Assembly: GCA_964017195.1 (NCBI GenBank) | Contig: OZ024894.1 | Span: 31,956,388 to 32,020,387, forward strand | Source: Siderastrea radians | Taxonomy: Eukaryota > Cnidaria > Anthozoa > Scleractinia > Rhizangiidae | DNA length: 64,000 bases | Direction: 5' to 3' | Shown here: one piece after another, positions 1 through 12,461 of the stretch | How positions within the stretch are numbered: the stretch's first letter is position 1 | Layout: each line of letters starts with the position of its first letter | Program-made: the position numbers and the translations under genes | The notes under the pieces: generated by a model | What the model was told of the DNA's origin: nothing | Databases searched by the model: none | What the model saw: the letters and a program-made list of their open reading frames with translations, nothing else

Positions 1-1715
1 ATAAACTTAATGCCAAATTGAACCAAAAATTTTACTGATCGTTGCGAGGAGGCGACAAAAAGATTCTTCGTTAATTTTATTCATAAATGACAAAAATGTA
101 TTAGGCTCAAGATTCTTGTTTACACCTAGTGTAAGCGAACCTTTAAGATCAGTGTAATCTCCAGGCACTCAATATTTTTTTCTTGTCTTTTTGCTTACAT
201 TAAGAGGAGAGTGTTGTGGTTAAATTAGAAAGAAATTTTCTTAAATAAAGCATTTCATTTAGTGACTGTTTCGCGGTTTCAGTCACGGTAATTGAATTTC
301 TAGCTTTCTCATTGATTCATCGCGGTGGTTATCAGCCCAAACTCTGCTTGACGTCTTATAAGGAAATTGGATGGCAAGTGCCCTGCCGTTCATTTTTTTT
401 TTCAGTGATCAAAGCAAAAGTCTTGTACAAAATTCTTCTAAAAAAATCATCGACCATAAATTGAGAATTGAATTAAATACTTATTCCACTCGTTTCTTTT
501 TTTTTTTTTTGGACATGAGGGAGTTATAGTTCGCGACTATTTATCACTTCATAATCCAGCACTCTCTCTTGGAATAATGCTTCTGTTACGTGCCGTTACC
601 AAGGAAAGAAAAGTTTTACTCGAAATGGGTGAATAATTAAGCAGACGAAATAAAAATCAACAGTGTTGTTGGAAGAGGCCATTAACGGAGATTTGGCTGA
701 AGCAAATTATGCCTAATGAATTAGAATATATCCAAAGGAATAAAGCAAATGTTAGATGTGAACTAATTATGAGTTGCTCGTGACGGATATCATGTGTGAT
801 ACACAGGTGGTCAACTAAATCTCATTCTAGTTTCGTTCTTGTGAAGAGGAAACGGAGATTTGGCTGAAGTAAATTATGCCTAATGAATTAGAATATATCC
901 AAAGGAATAAAGCAAATGTTAGATGTGAACTAATTATGAGTTGTTCGTGACGGATATCATGTGTGATACACAGGTGGTCAACTAAATCTCATTCTAGTTT
1001 CGTTCTTGTGAAGAGGAAAAATGTCCAAAAAACAAAACATAATGAGAAAAAAAATGTTTTTTTTTTGGCATTATTTAACAAGATGACCTGTTAGTAATTG
1101 CTTATTCATTTTCGCGATGTTTTGTTAGAAGAGTTTCATGTTGTACGTAACCCACGGAATCTTTAACCGATCTTTGCACCTCAGACTTGTTGCCTTACAA
1201 ACGATTGTTGGACGAAACAGTGAATACAGTGAACGGTTTTCATGTTCAGGAGTAATTTACTCTGAAATATTCCGTGCTGAAAGAAGAAAACCAGGCGAAT
1301 ATAAAGAATGCAACATAGTCCATTCATCAAATAATAATTAGTTTCTTTCCGATGACTGTTTTTTGCACTAGTTTCGCGAGCCAATAGCTTTTTATTTTAC
1401 CTACTAAAGTAACTTAGAATTCATAAATGTTTAGTTAGTTGTCCCAGCTATGCAAACAACCATGAGACTTATCGGAGGTGTTCGTAATGCAATTTGTTCA
1501 CCTGTAGTTGAGACAAAACAATTCTGATATTACCTGGTGTTTTTTTTCCTTGCTGATTAACATAATGAATTTTAATGAGTTGGTCATTAGAGGTCTCATA
1601 GTCCATCAAAGAAAGAAAAGTGCACACAGGATTCTTACTTCACTATCTTGGCACAGAGACGAACATAAAACTGCCTTTGAAATTAATATTTTTCAGGGGC
1701 TTTTAGCTTTAACAT
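1..1715. other. Upstream region of gene 1
   Basis: No protein-coding gene is supported here; the short open frames lack domain signal or exon-like borders. It contains a 167-bp tandem duplication (listed separately). A TTTTTCAG acceptor-like site ends at 1695, 20 bases before the gene 1 start codon, so the 5' UTR may be spliced and the true promoter may lie anywhere upstream. No TATA box or initiator could be assigned with confidence. Confidence 0.5.
685..1018. repeat. 167-bp tandem duplication (two copies)
   Basis: Copy one is 685..851 and copy two is 852..1018, directly abutting. They begin ACGGAGATTTGGCTGAAG and end CTTGTGAAGAGGA. I see only about two base differences between copies (GCAAATT/GTAAATT and GCTCG/GTTCG), so the duplication is recent. 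It lies about 700 bp upstream of the gene 1 start codon. Function, if any, is unknown. Confidence 0.9.
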
Positions 1716-1770
1716 ATGATGCTACGACAGTACACTTTCCTGTTCTTTGTCGCCGCGGCCTGGGCCATAG
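1716..1770 (+). CDS. Gene 1 exon 1: start and signal peptide
   Basis: Begins with two consecutive Met codons and encodes 18 residues: MMLRQYTF, then [10 protein letters not shown], a hydrophobic core typical of a secretory signal peptide. It ends at ATAG|GTAAGT, phase 1, and the next exon supplies the Gly-Cys that opens the discoidin domain. A possible 5' UTR acceptor lies just upstream (ending 1695). Confidence 0.8.
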
Positions 1771-4700
1771 GTAAGTCTTGTAACCCGTAAGGACTGACGA
1801 GTTCTTCTCAAACTTAGACTTGCTAATGTTTACTTTGCGAACACTTTATCCGTTACCTTCAGTCAGGCTCATACACCACTGTTAGCTGGTTTAATTCTTG
1901 CCCATTTTTATTGTCAATGTACATCTATATCAGTATACAAAAGCAACCTTCTTTTTTACTAACTTGTGTTCCATTCTAAGATTTTCTCGCTAAATCCTTG
2001 TATATAAAAGGGGATAAGATAGCAAGTTTTCCGTTCACGGTCGTGAAGATAAAATTTCGCACAAGCCAAATTACACCAGAACATAAGTCAACATATAGCG
2101 TATAGAGCACAATACTGCAATTTTCTTTAAGGTTTCTACTTGATTTCTCTTCGTTAAATTGCTTTTCTTTGTCACTGAATTAAACAATTAATCCATGCTT
2201 TTAAAACGAAATTATATCACACAAGCCACTTACTAGATTTTGGCAAGGTTTATCTTTATCACATTTTTGAAACCCTACAGTAGTTTTCAAAAACTGTTAT
2301 TTTTGTCATTTTATTGTGGGTACTTTAACTGCTGCTCTTTATATTCCTTAAGAGGCTTCACCATCGTCGATACTTTTTTTAGTCATTTTCCCGCAAACGT
2401 TTTTCTGCACTATGTTAGTTATGTTTAGTAATTGCTCAGAAGTGAAAGGTTTTAATTTTAGCGCAAGCTAGCTCTTTGCTTATGTATTGCAGTAACTCAG
2501 GTTATTATTAGTATTATTATTATTTTTATTTTTATTATTTTATTTTTAGTGTCTATCTTAAACTACAAATGTGTTTTTGAGATAAAGCAGCGGTTTCTAT
2601 ATTATGTATTCGGTCTATCAAAGACTTGGGAAGAGCGCGATAAAGCTACCTGCGAGGTATATAACAAATTGTGTCGATAAACTGGGAAAAAGAAAACCGC
2701 ACAAAACTAGGTTTAATCACTTTAAGCAGTGAATTTTTGTGCATCTTCCTTATCCACTTTCTTTTTCAAACTCTTCACCTTGTTCCTGCCCGATACAAGC
2801 GGATTCCTGAATATTTGTCTAGGGCGCGAACAATAACATTTTTGGTAGGATTTTCCACCATATTGGTGAGGATAAAAATAGCCTGATGTGTAGTTATTGT
2901 ATGGGGGAAACGGGAACTGATGGCAAATAATTCCTGTAAAATTTCACTTTTGGAACAGTAACAAATTGTTAACGTACGATACTGGGAAAAATATTTTCCT
3001 TGTTAATTTTAAGTGCTGCAGCTGATGTACGGTGCGAGTAGTCGTTTTTTCCTCTATGTTTCAATACATTTCTCTGTAACTTTTTTTCTAAGTGCATTAA
3101 GGGCCTTATAAAAAATGAATAAAGAAATTTTAAATCGCGGCTGCCGGCTTTCTAGCACAGTTACCGTCTTCAAACTGGATCTCTAAACTCTAGCTGGTAC
3201 ATAAATCTGTGATTCGTAGATTTTTTAGTATTTACAGTAAATGTTTGCCTGTTTTTTTTTTTTTTCGAAATTATGTGGCATTGGTCTCTTTTAGTTAAAT
3301 AGAAAGCAGAAGTCAATTTCTTTCTCGTTGTGCGTTTGGAGTGCCAAAGATTAAGGGTTCGCTGGAGAGTGTAGTCTCGAGCCACCCGCTGCCCATATAA
3401 GTACAGCACCGCGCTTTAACGCGGCATGCAAGTTTCTGTTTAACGAATCTTGCTTTATTTGTTTCTCAGGTTGCGAAGTTGATACGCCTGTTGGTCTTGA
3501 GCTTGGGAATAGTGGACCAATTAAAGATGACAAAATGACGGCGTCCTCTTCGATAAACAAGTAAGTCGAATAACATCAAACAGCAACCCAAGGGTATTGT
3601 TTTTGTTGTAAGCCTCCTGGGGGAAGTCATTCCCTTAGTGCGCTTGACTCTTGAATCTAAAGGACATAGAAGTACTAAATACGCTCTGATTTTAATATTT
3701 CAGATGGCACGTACCGTCAGAAGGACGACTTAACAATTACAAAGGGAAAGGTATCACTAGTACTAGAGGAGTCGGAGCATGGTGTGCAGACAAAAATGAC
3801 AATGAAAATTTCCGCTACATAGAGGTAAGTAAATTGCGTTTGAGCCTAGTGTCTTGCAACTGCGGCAATTAAACGGTTTCCGTAGGATAAGGTAACTGAG
3901 AGCATTACTGCTCTGCCAAAATCAAGACATTGTAGCTTAGTTGACATACACGGTTTGATGGAGGAGCATGTAATAAGAATTGATAGCGTGATTAAATAGT
4001 CAACCGTGGATGGGATGCCAGTCATCACATTGTAATCCTTCCATTTTTTAACTAGTTGCATCTTGACTAACCGTTCGCAGGTCAGTACAATTTGTAAAGC
4101 TAAGGGAACACCGCGAGCTAATGCAGAAACCAGCCTTGGACCACCTGATCCCTTACTAATGTCTAAATTCTCCTCACAACATGATCAAACATGCAGGTCA
4201 TGAGAATGAAGGAAGTGATCACCAATGATGTTTGTCTTGACCGTGAAACAAATTTTTCTTGTATCATAGAAATAGGGGAAACCATTTAAGAAGATGGGCA
4301 AGTTGGTGTTGAGTCTTAAAGGGTTAAGCAGCCTTTTTGACAGGAAATCAAATTTCCATGACGTTTAATAAGGGCCAGCTCGCACTACAGTCAAAAACAA
4401 AAATTGGCCCACGCGAAAACTTCTAAAAATTTGAAACCGCAAACGGAAGTGCCAAAATTTGAGAACATTTTCAGGGTCGCACTGCAATTTACATATCATT
4501 GATCAGATTTCAGATCGACCCGCCAACTGCGCGGTAAATGTGTGGTGATTTTCGTAAACATGAATGCGAATCAGGCGTTTTGCGTGGCTATTGCTGTTTT
4601 ACTTCTTCAAATGGTTAACATCCAACAGCAGCAAATGTTTGCACATCTTATTCTGTATCAGAGATGGGCAAATGAATATAGAGAAATGCTGAACATCGCT

Positions 4701-7694
4701 TTTCTTAGAAGATGGCGACATTTCCATCGAGTTCTTAATAGGATGTCGGACTGATGGATCGGTTAACACTCGCCAAAATACCGCTAGGCCCTGGTAAGTC
4801 CAAGTCCGGTCGAACCAGCGGAGGGTTATAGTATCTGAAGTCCTGATAACTCATTGGGAAAGATCCCGGCGCATAATAACAAGGATATCGTCCGTCCATG
4901 CTAAATGCACGCGCGTAATAATTTCCCGCCGATACAGGTAGGATCGACCTGCAATGGGTCAAATCGATTAGCGATGACAGCTCCGGAAGCGGCTTCCTTT
5001 GTTTTCCTCGATTTTTTCAAAATCAGCCTGCCCCACCCATGCACTACGGCGTCTTTGAAGTTTGGTCGGTTTTTCAAATTTTTTTTCAAGCTGGCGAAAA
5101 GCCGGTCGCATTAGCAAACGTGATATGATGACAGATTTTTAATCTAAAACAAACACAAAATTGAACGAAATTTCACAAGTGCGACCCGGGCCTAAGTCAC
5201 GAACACTAACTAGTTTACGTTGGCCGCCATAATTCAATGAATGATTATTTGACCATGCCAAATGCTTAGTCGCACTAAGGTTTTCCGCAGTTAAGGTGAT
5301 TCCATTCAATTGCATTAAGCATCCTTTCTGCGCAACATTTCTTGCGTGATTAGCGCGTGCACGAGCGCGCGCATCCTAGGAACTTTATAGGTTTTCTATG
5401 AAAGCTGAGCTGTGTCAGAGAAATAAATGGTCGTTTTCTCTTAAACGAGCTCGGTTACCCCCATCTTTTAATACATAAATTCAAATGGTACACGGTCTAG
5501 TACAATACGTTGAGAAAAGTTTAAAATAGTGCTTTGAGATATTTTTATTTAAATGACGAAAAGAACACCTCTTTAGGTACAGCAGGGTATGTACGCTCGC
5601 CGCAAATTTGTCAATTTATTTCATAATCTTGATTCCTGTTCAACTAAAATAGTATACAATGCAAAATAAATGACTGTTTTGTTGAACTGCTGCAATATTT
5701 CAGTTTCTGATTACTAGGGTTTCTCAGGAAAACCTCGCGGATCGTATAGTTGTTATTAATGGCTATCTATTTCGTGATAAAACAAGCACGGTGACCCCCT
5801 ATTTTTTATTGCATTTTTGAAAGGTTCTAAACATAACTACCAACTGGACCAAGTCTTAGAAAATTTTAAATATTCCTTCTTTTTTGATAGAATCACCTTA
5901 AAACAAATAAGCATTTGTTGTTCCCCACAAACCCATACCATTTCAACTAAAAACTCGGTTTAAAGTCAAACTCCGAAGCGATCCTTCTGTTGAACAACTC
6001 AAAATCCGTTTGCTTACAAAATGGAAATGACACGCTCTTGCGCTCAGCCAATCAAATGCTAGTCGGTTATTTTGCCTTGTTGGAAAGAAAATTAAGAAAA
6101 AATGCACTCTCTCTCAACCAATCAGCATTTAGTAATTTTGTCTTCTATGTTATAAATTTATAAAAAGATATTAACAAAATGAGAAGATTAGTAGCTAACT
6201 AAGCATCGTTTAGATATAAAGATCGAAAAATCTTAACTTCACTCCAGTCTTGCACCTAGACGGGATCTTTGTTGACATTCATAAGTCATAACGCTTTCAA
6301 GCTATGCTTAAGCCGTGTTCATATAAAAGTTCTAGTGAGACATAACGCCCAGTTCCTTATTTTATAATGCACGCCTGCAGCTCATTGTAGTAGTTTTCTT
6401 CAACATAAGCAAATTCAAGATGAGTTTATCTTATTGTTTTCTAGATAACGTAGTTTGATTATTTAACGTTCTCAATAAAAACTTCATTTCGAGAGGGGAA
6501 TGGGTTAAGCCCTTGTTATTCTAGATACAACATCCATGCTTTACTGTAGGCGCGTTTCGTAAAGAAAATGTTTACTTATCGATTAAACGCCGGGCGCGTT
6601 TATTTGATACTAGCCTTGCAGACCCGGCCTTTATTAAACAATAATCCCTTTTGATAGCCTAATTTCGTTTGTTATTTACTGCTTCCAGTTAACTAAGCTT
6701 ACAGCAAAATATAGCACAAACAAGTAAAACAGGAATAAAACGTACCCGATTCTGTCTCCAGTCGATAAAAAACAAGGCGGGAAAAATGGGTGCTCAGTAG
6801 CGTTCCTTTCATTAGAATGAAATTGACTTAAAGTACTCAAATAAACGTCGATAGCTCCAATAAACGCCTGGGGCGGTCATTGGAGCTTAATATTTAGCAA
6901 AACGATTGTTCAGACAGTTTTAAACTTAAGAAAAAAGTTGATATCTATATTGTAAAAGTGGAAGGCAAATAAGTTTAAATTACGAACCAAAATTTGTCTT
7001 CGAAGACTTTCTATTTCTTGAGTTCTGTTGCGAACTCGGTCGGCACATCGCTTGAAGTCGCAGTATTTGGCACCGGTCCCTAAGCAGACATTAGCAGAGC
7101 TAGTGCCTTTTTTTAATCTGTCCACAGCAATGTTTTTTTGCGATGGTTCGAACACATTTTCCCAGGAAAAACACCCGTTTTTATCGTAACTCAGTAACTC
7201 GCGTAACATCGAATCGAGTCGAAGTACATATCGCTTGAATTTGCAGCATTTGGCCGTAGGCCAGACCTCAAGCAAAGCAGAGCTAGCGCCTTCCGGTTTT
7301 TGCTGTCTGCTTTGAGCCGTGCTGGACCATAAGGCCTCCACACTGATTCTCCAACGACTCCTGTCTTTTGTTGCAGTACGCACCTCACTCCAGGACTGGA
7401 ACCCCGCTCTGGACCTCTCCTTTTCCACTGTACGTCGCCACGTTGTCTTTGTCCTACCCCTCTTTCTCTTTCCTTCCGGGGCCCATGTCAGGGCTGTTAT
7501 GCAGTCATTATCGGGTTCTCGTCTGAGGTTATGCCCAAGGAATCGCTGTTTTCGTCTTCTTACATCGTCGCTCAACCTCTCCATGAAAGCTCTTTCTAGT
7601 AACTCTCTATTGCTAACCTCGTCTGTAAATTCGAGTGAAAATAAAGTGTATGTATGTATGTATGTATGTATGTATGTATGTATGTATGTATGTA

Positions 7695-7745
<51 letters not shown>

Positions 7746-10700
7746 CATTTAACCCTCCCATTACCCTTCTCAGGCATCGATTCTGAAACACAACGATTTC
7801 CTTATAACCACCTTGTTTCATTTTCCATGTTTCGCAATCATACAGCAAAACTGGCTTGACCATGTCTTGTACAGTCTGATCTTTGTCTTCCTCGTCACAC
7901 TTCTAAATCTACTCGCTTTGTTTAACTTCACAAACGCTCTCCTCGCTTTCCTTATCCTGGCCCTGATGTCTACCTCCCTTCCTTCTTGCTCATACTGTGG
8001 CCCCTAGGTAAGTGAACTTCTCCACATCTTCCAACGCCTGACCATTTGCTGTGATAGCTCTGTTATTCTTTGTATTCATGCGCATGGCTTTGCACTTATC
8101 AAAATTCACCCGAAGGCCTGCCCCTGCTGCATTCATCACCAGTCTGTTGGCTTTCAGTCGCAAAAGCCTTTGCGTTGACGAGATTAACGCCAAGATCAAG
8201 ATCCTCAAGTTTTGATGTAAACTTCCATCTCAGTCCGGTTCCCTGATTTTTCACAGTATGCCTCATTATCCAATCTATAATGAGTAGGAAACAGAAACCC
8301 GACATTGTGCAACCTTGCTTATCACCCGTCGTGATTTTAATTCATTCTACGGTAGCTTCTTCGTCAACAACAGCACACTCAAAGCCATTACATAGAGTTT
8401 TGACAATGTTGGTGATCTTCTGAGAAATACCATACTGCTTCATTATCACCCATAAGCTGTCTCTATGCACTGAATAGAAATTAAAGCCTTTTCAAAATCT
8501 ACAAAATGAATATAGAGGGGTGCTTGCCACTCATTCACTTGCTCCAAGATGTTGCGCAGAATAAAAATTTGCTCCGTTGTCCTCCTCCCTGATCTAAATC
8601 CAGCTGGCTCCTTACGGAGCCTGCAATCAATCCTTCTGCGGAGACGGTCAAACACGATTCTTCTTAATATCTTGCTGACAACCGGCAGGAGAGTCACCCC
8701 TGCCAGTTCTTGCATTCTCTTAGGTTCCCCTTCTTTGGTATTCTAACACTAACAATAACCCCCTCTTCCACTTAACTGGGACGTCTCCAACCTCCAATCA
8801 TATCTGTTAGCTCCTTCACTTTATCAGTTGTAAATTCAAGGTCAGCCTTCAGTAGTTCCGCTGTTACCAGGTCCTCACCATGGGCTTTTAGTACCTAAGA
8901 TTCTTTATTGCTATCCCTATCTCAGCTTCCCTCACAGGTCCTTTGTTTATCTCAGCCTCATCCTGTTGTTCACCATCCTCCTGATTAACCGGGTCCGCTG
9001 GCTCCTCTCTATCTAGTATCTCCATGAAGTGTTCTCTCTCCACCGCTTCCTTTGGTCCTCGTTACTGGTCAAGATATTGCCATTACTGTCGCTGACTGAG
9101 TGCAGTGCTCTGTTTTGGTTTCTCTTTGCAAAGCTTTTTATACAAATTGTTAAGAGTCCTCGTATGTTGCCTATTGGTTGCTTCTTCTGCCTCTTTTGCT
9201 ATTCCATCCATTCAGTTCCTCTTATCCCTGGGTATATGCCTCTTCACTTCTTGGTCTTTGGCTTTGTATTCTGCCTTCCTCTTTTCTTTCAATCGCGCGG
9301 AGTTAGTTCCATCAAGTCTCAATTTTATTGCCTTTCTCTACTCAATCAGTTCCCAGGATTCCCTACTGATCCATGGCTTGACTTTCTTTTTCTTGTATCC
9401 TAAGCCTTTCTTTGCTGCAATGTTGTTAGGTTTCTCTAGGATGCTATTTTTCTTCTCAAGCCAACGTCTAAACAGCCTCCTCCTCCTCCTCCTCCTCCTC
9501 CTCCTTCTCCTCCTACTTCAATAGCTCGAACCGGTTTCTTAATTCCAAACTAAACTGCTTTCTAAACCCATCGTTCTCTAGCTTCGATCTGCGTGCCACA
9601 CCTCGTCCTTCTATGTATATGGCTGCTACGGGCTGCCTTTAGCTTTAATCTCACCCTGGTATAAACCAAGTTGTGGTCGCAACGCAACGTCAGCTGATCT
9701 CAGAACTCTTCTGTCTGTTATGGATGTTCTAAATTTCCTATTGATCGGTTAACAAATTGACGTCAGTTTTTTATGCGTCTATCCTCTTATTAATGATAAA
9801 TTTCGTCATAACATTGTCAAAGTGTTGAAGATCCACGAGCCGCAGGACAGTGGATCTACAACAAACTACTACTACGTTTTGCGATCAACAGATACTATTA
9901 AATGTTACTTCGAATGAGCCGTTTTGTATACTTCAGTTCTAGGAGGATTTTATTCCAGGTTTTAGTGCTATGTTTACTTCGCCGTGGTACAAATTTTCAC
10001 AGCAGTAAACACATCAGAAATTATACACAAGACGGACCTCTCAATTTGAGATCCACTTCCACACACATGTTATTTGTTTCTGTTTTATTTTATTAATTTC
10101 CGAGCGGAATATTAGTTTTCGTACAAGAACATTTTGACTTTCAACCTTCTCGAGGCGTCAACTGTTGCTCGCTTTCTAGTGGTATTACAAAAGAAAGATA
10201 AAGAAAAATAAATAATGAGAATCCCGAGCTGAGAAGCAAGCGGTTTTTGCATAAGGTTAATACAATTTATTTATTCTTGGCTTGATATAAGCATTTCGGT
10301 GCTGTTTGAAAGCAAAGCAAAGTATTTATCTGAATACAAGCACAACAGTGCAAGCCGAGACCCAAAACGGGTTCTAGAAGTAGACGAACTGTGAGAATCA
10401 GCATGCTTCTGCGTGTTTCGCATAAATTAAACTTCGTATATCAAATTTCGACCCGCTTATGCAATTAGACGGTGTTTACAAAACACTGCTTATCACTTAA
10501 AACCGACAAAATAATCGACAAAAAGCTTTTCCAGACAAGTAAACAATGCAAAAAAATTTACCGTTAGTTTTAGATTAAGAAGAAGGGATATGTACTGTTC
10601 TTACATGCAAACGTGTTTTTCTCCTGGAACGTGCACGCAATGTTTTGTTCTGGAAATCCCGTGAGAATAGATCTTTTTCAAGCGACGCCATCGAATCCTA

Positions 10701-12430
10701 AAATAAAATGGGGCTGGGGTAAGGGCGAACGACAGGGGAGGAATGGTTGAGGGAGTTAGGGTGGGACGACACTGCAGTGCTGTAAACCTCATAATTTTAC
10801 CACATTGCGGAACAAAACGTTATTGGCTGTGCACGCACTGTGGGCCTACGTTTTTCTTTGGCCGTTCTCATAACTAGCTATACAAAAACCATCACTTATA
10901 ACTCCAATAATTTCTTGCTCTTTTTCTGTTTAAGATTGATTTGGGGACCACACGCAAAATTGGAAGAATTGGAACTCAAGGTCGAAATACAACCCACGCA
11001 CAGTATGTAAAGAACTACAAAGTACGATATAGCATCGGCGGTGTCATATTTAACACGATATACATTCTTCAACAGGAAAAGGTAGGCTACTTTTCGTAGT
11101 AGACGCTCAAGCGGAAATGTGGTTGATGCAAACACAAAATTTTACCTTAAGGGTATTCTAGATTTTGAGGATTTCTTAGTTTTAAACTTAAGTATTGCGC
11201 TGCATAATTATGACGTCAGCCTTTTTGTTCTAAATGTTATCTGAACAGATCCCCAAGCCAATGGGCGAGCACGTAAGCTCTTAACCCTATTTAGCCTGGG
11301 GGGGGGGGGGGGGGCGGGCACATTGTGCCCGCGCTGACTTTAACGAATTATAACTTTTAAACGGTTAGACGAATAATTACCAAATCTCGTGACTTTTCCT
11401 GAAATTTATCAGAGAAGATTTTCCTGTGTCAATGACGTGTCTATGATGATTGACGTTTTCATAGCAACCGTCTACTCAGAAGGAGTTTTGTCTATTTTCT
11501 GTTTTTATTTTTAGTCTTTTTTTCAGTTTTTCCCCTTTGTTTGTAAGAAGAAGATAATCCTTTACTTTTTTGTGCTTGTTTTAATTAAGTATCTTTCTTA
11601 GAACAAATTCATATATTTTTCGATGACGTCATTGTCAAGTGTCTGACTGCATGCTCGGGAATCAAGATGGTGACTCAAAATTCAAAATGGCTACTTTGTG
11701 ACGTCATTGTGACGTCATGAACGTCATAATCGACACGTCAAAAACCCAATCTGTTAAGCTAATGACGTTCTATAAGAGCGTGAATACTTTTCGAGGCTCA
11801 GAAACTCAAAAAAAGCCCAGGCGAAATAGGGTAAAAAGAGCTTATTCTTATTTTGGAATAACCATTTCCTAATTCTTATTTCCTGATCAGATCCACAGTG
11901 ATATTGTATAACCATTTCTATACTTTGAGTGTGTGGATAAAATATTATATAGAATAAAACGTATCGACTCTTGTTTTCATTGAAGATATTCCAGGGAAAC
12001 ACAGACAAGAACACTGTTGTGTACAATGACTTGCCAACACCCAATAGCAAACCTATTGAAGCCAGGTATATTAGAGTCATTCCACAGGAATTTCATGGCA
12101 ATATATGTATGCGTATTGAGTTCTACGAGTGTGCAGGTAAGTAATTTATCTATTTATTTAACTATTATTTTTTTCACTTTTTTAATTTTTTTTTCATTTT
12201 TTTGGTCATTTCATTTTTTCTTAGTTTGCAAAGATCCGCTGTCGTCCCCGTTAAAAAAAAGTACTTGGTTTTAGTTTTAAAAGTTTTCGATGTGGTTACA
12301 TATGTTAGAGCCTTAAGAGCTGGCTACAAGGAAAGTAACACTGAGCATACATGAGAATACAAAAAAGCTTTATTTAAATTCGAGTTTTAGAGTAGCAATG
12401 TAACACTCCTTAAATCTTCTATTGGTGAAA

Positions 12431-12461
<31 letters not shown>

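Larger units (their letters stand above)
3825..10934 (+). other. Intron 3 of gene 1 (7.1 kb), transposon-laden
   Basis: Phase-0 intron splitting the discoidin domain just before IDLG. It contains a Harbinger-like element (4372..5192) and an antisense decayed RTE/CR1-like LINE (~7330..9790), each listed separately. The stretches 5200..6900 and 9800..10900 contain AT-rich sequence in which I see no gene. Confidence 0.75.

Noticed and set aside
1508..1774. 88-codon open frame across the gene 1 start
   Set aside because: It reads through the likely acceptor and signal-peptide exon in another frame; the phase-consistent MMLRQYTF frame is the real one.
7319..7859. Plus-strand frames rich in Met-Tyr-Val-Cys repeats
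   Set aside because: Antisense shadow of the minus-strand LINE tail and the TATG/TG microsatellite.
9029..9524. Plus-strand hydrophobic frames resembling membrane proteins
   Set aside because: Antisense of the basic part of the LINE polyprotein; Lys/Arg codons read backwards give Phe/Leu-rich sequence.
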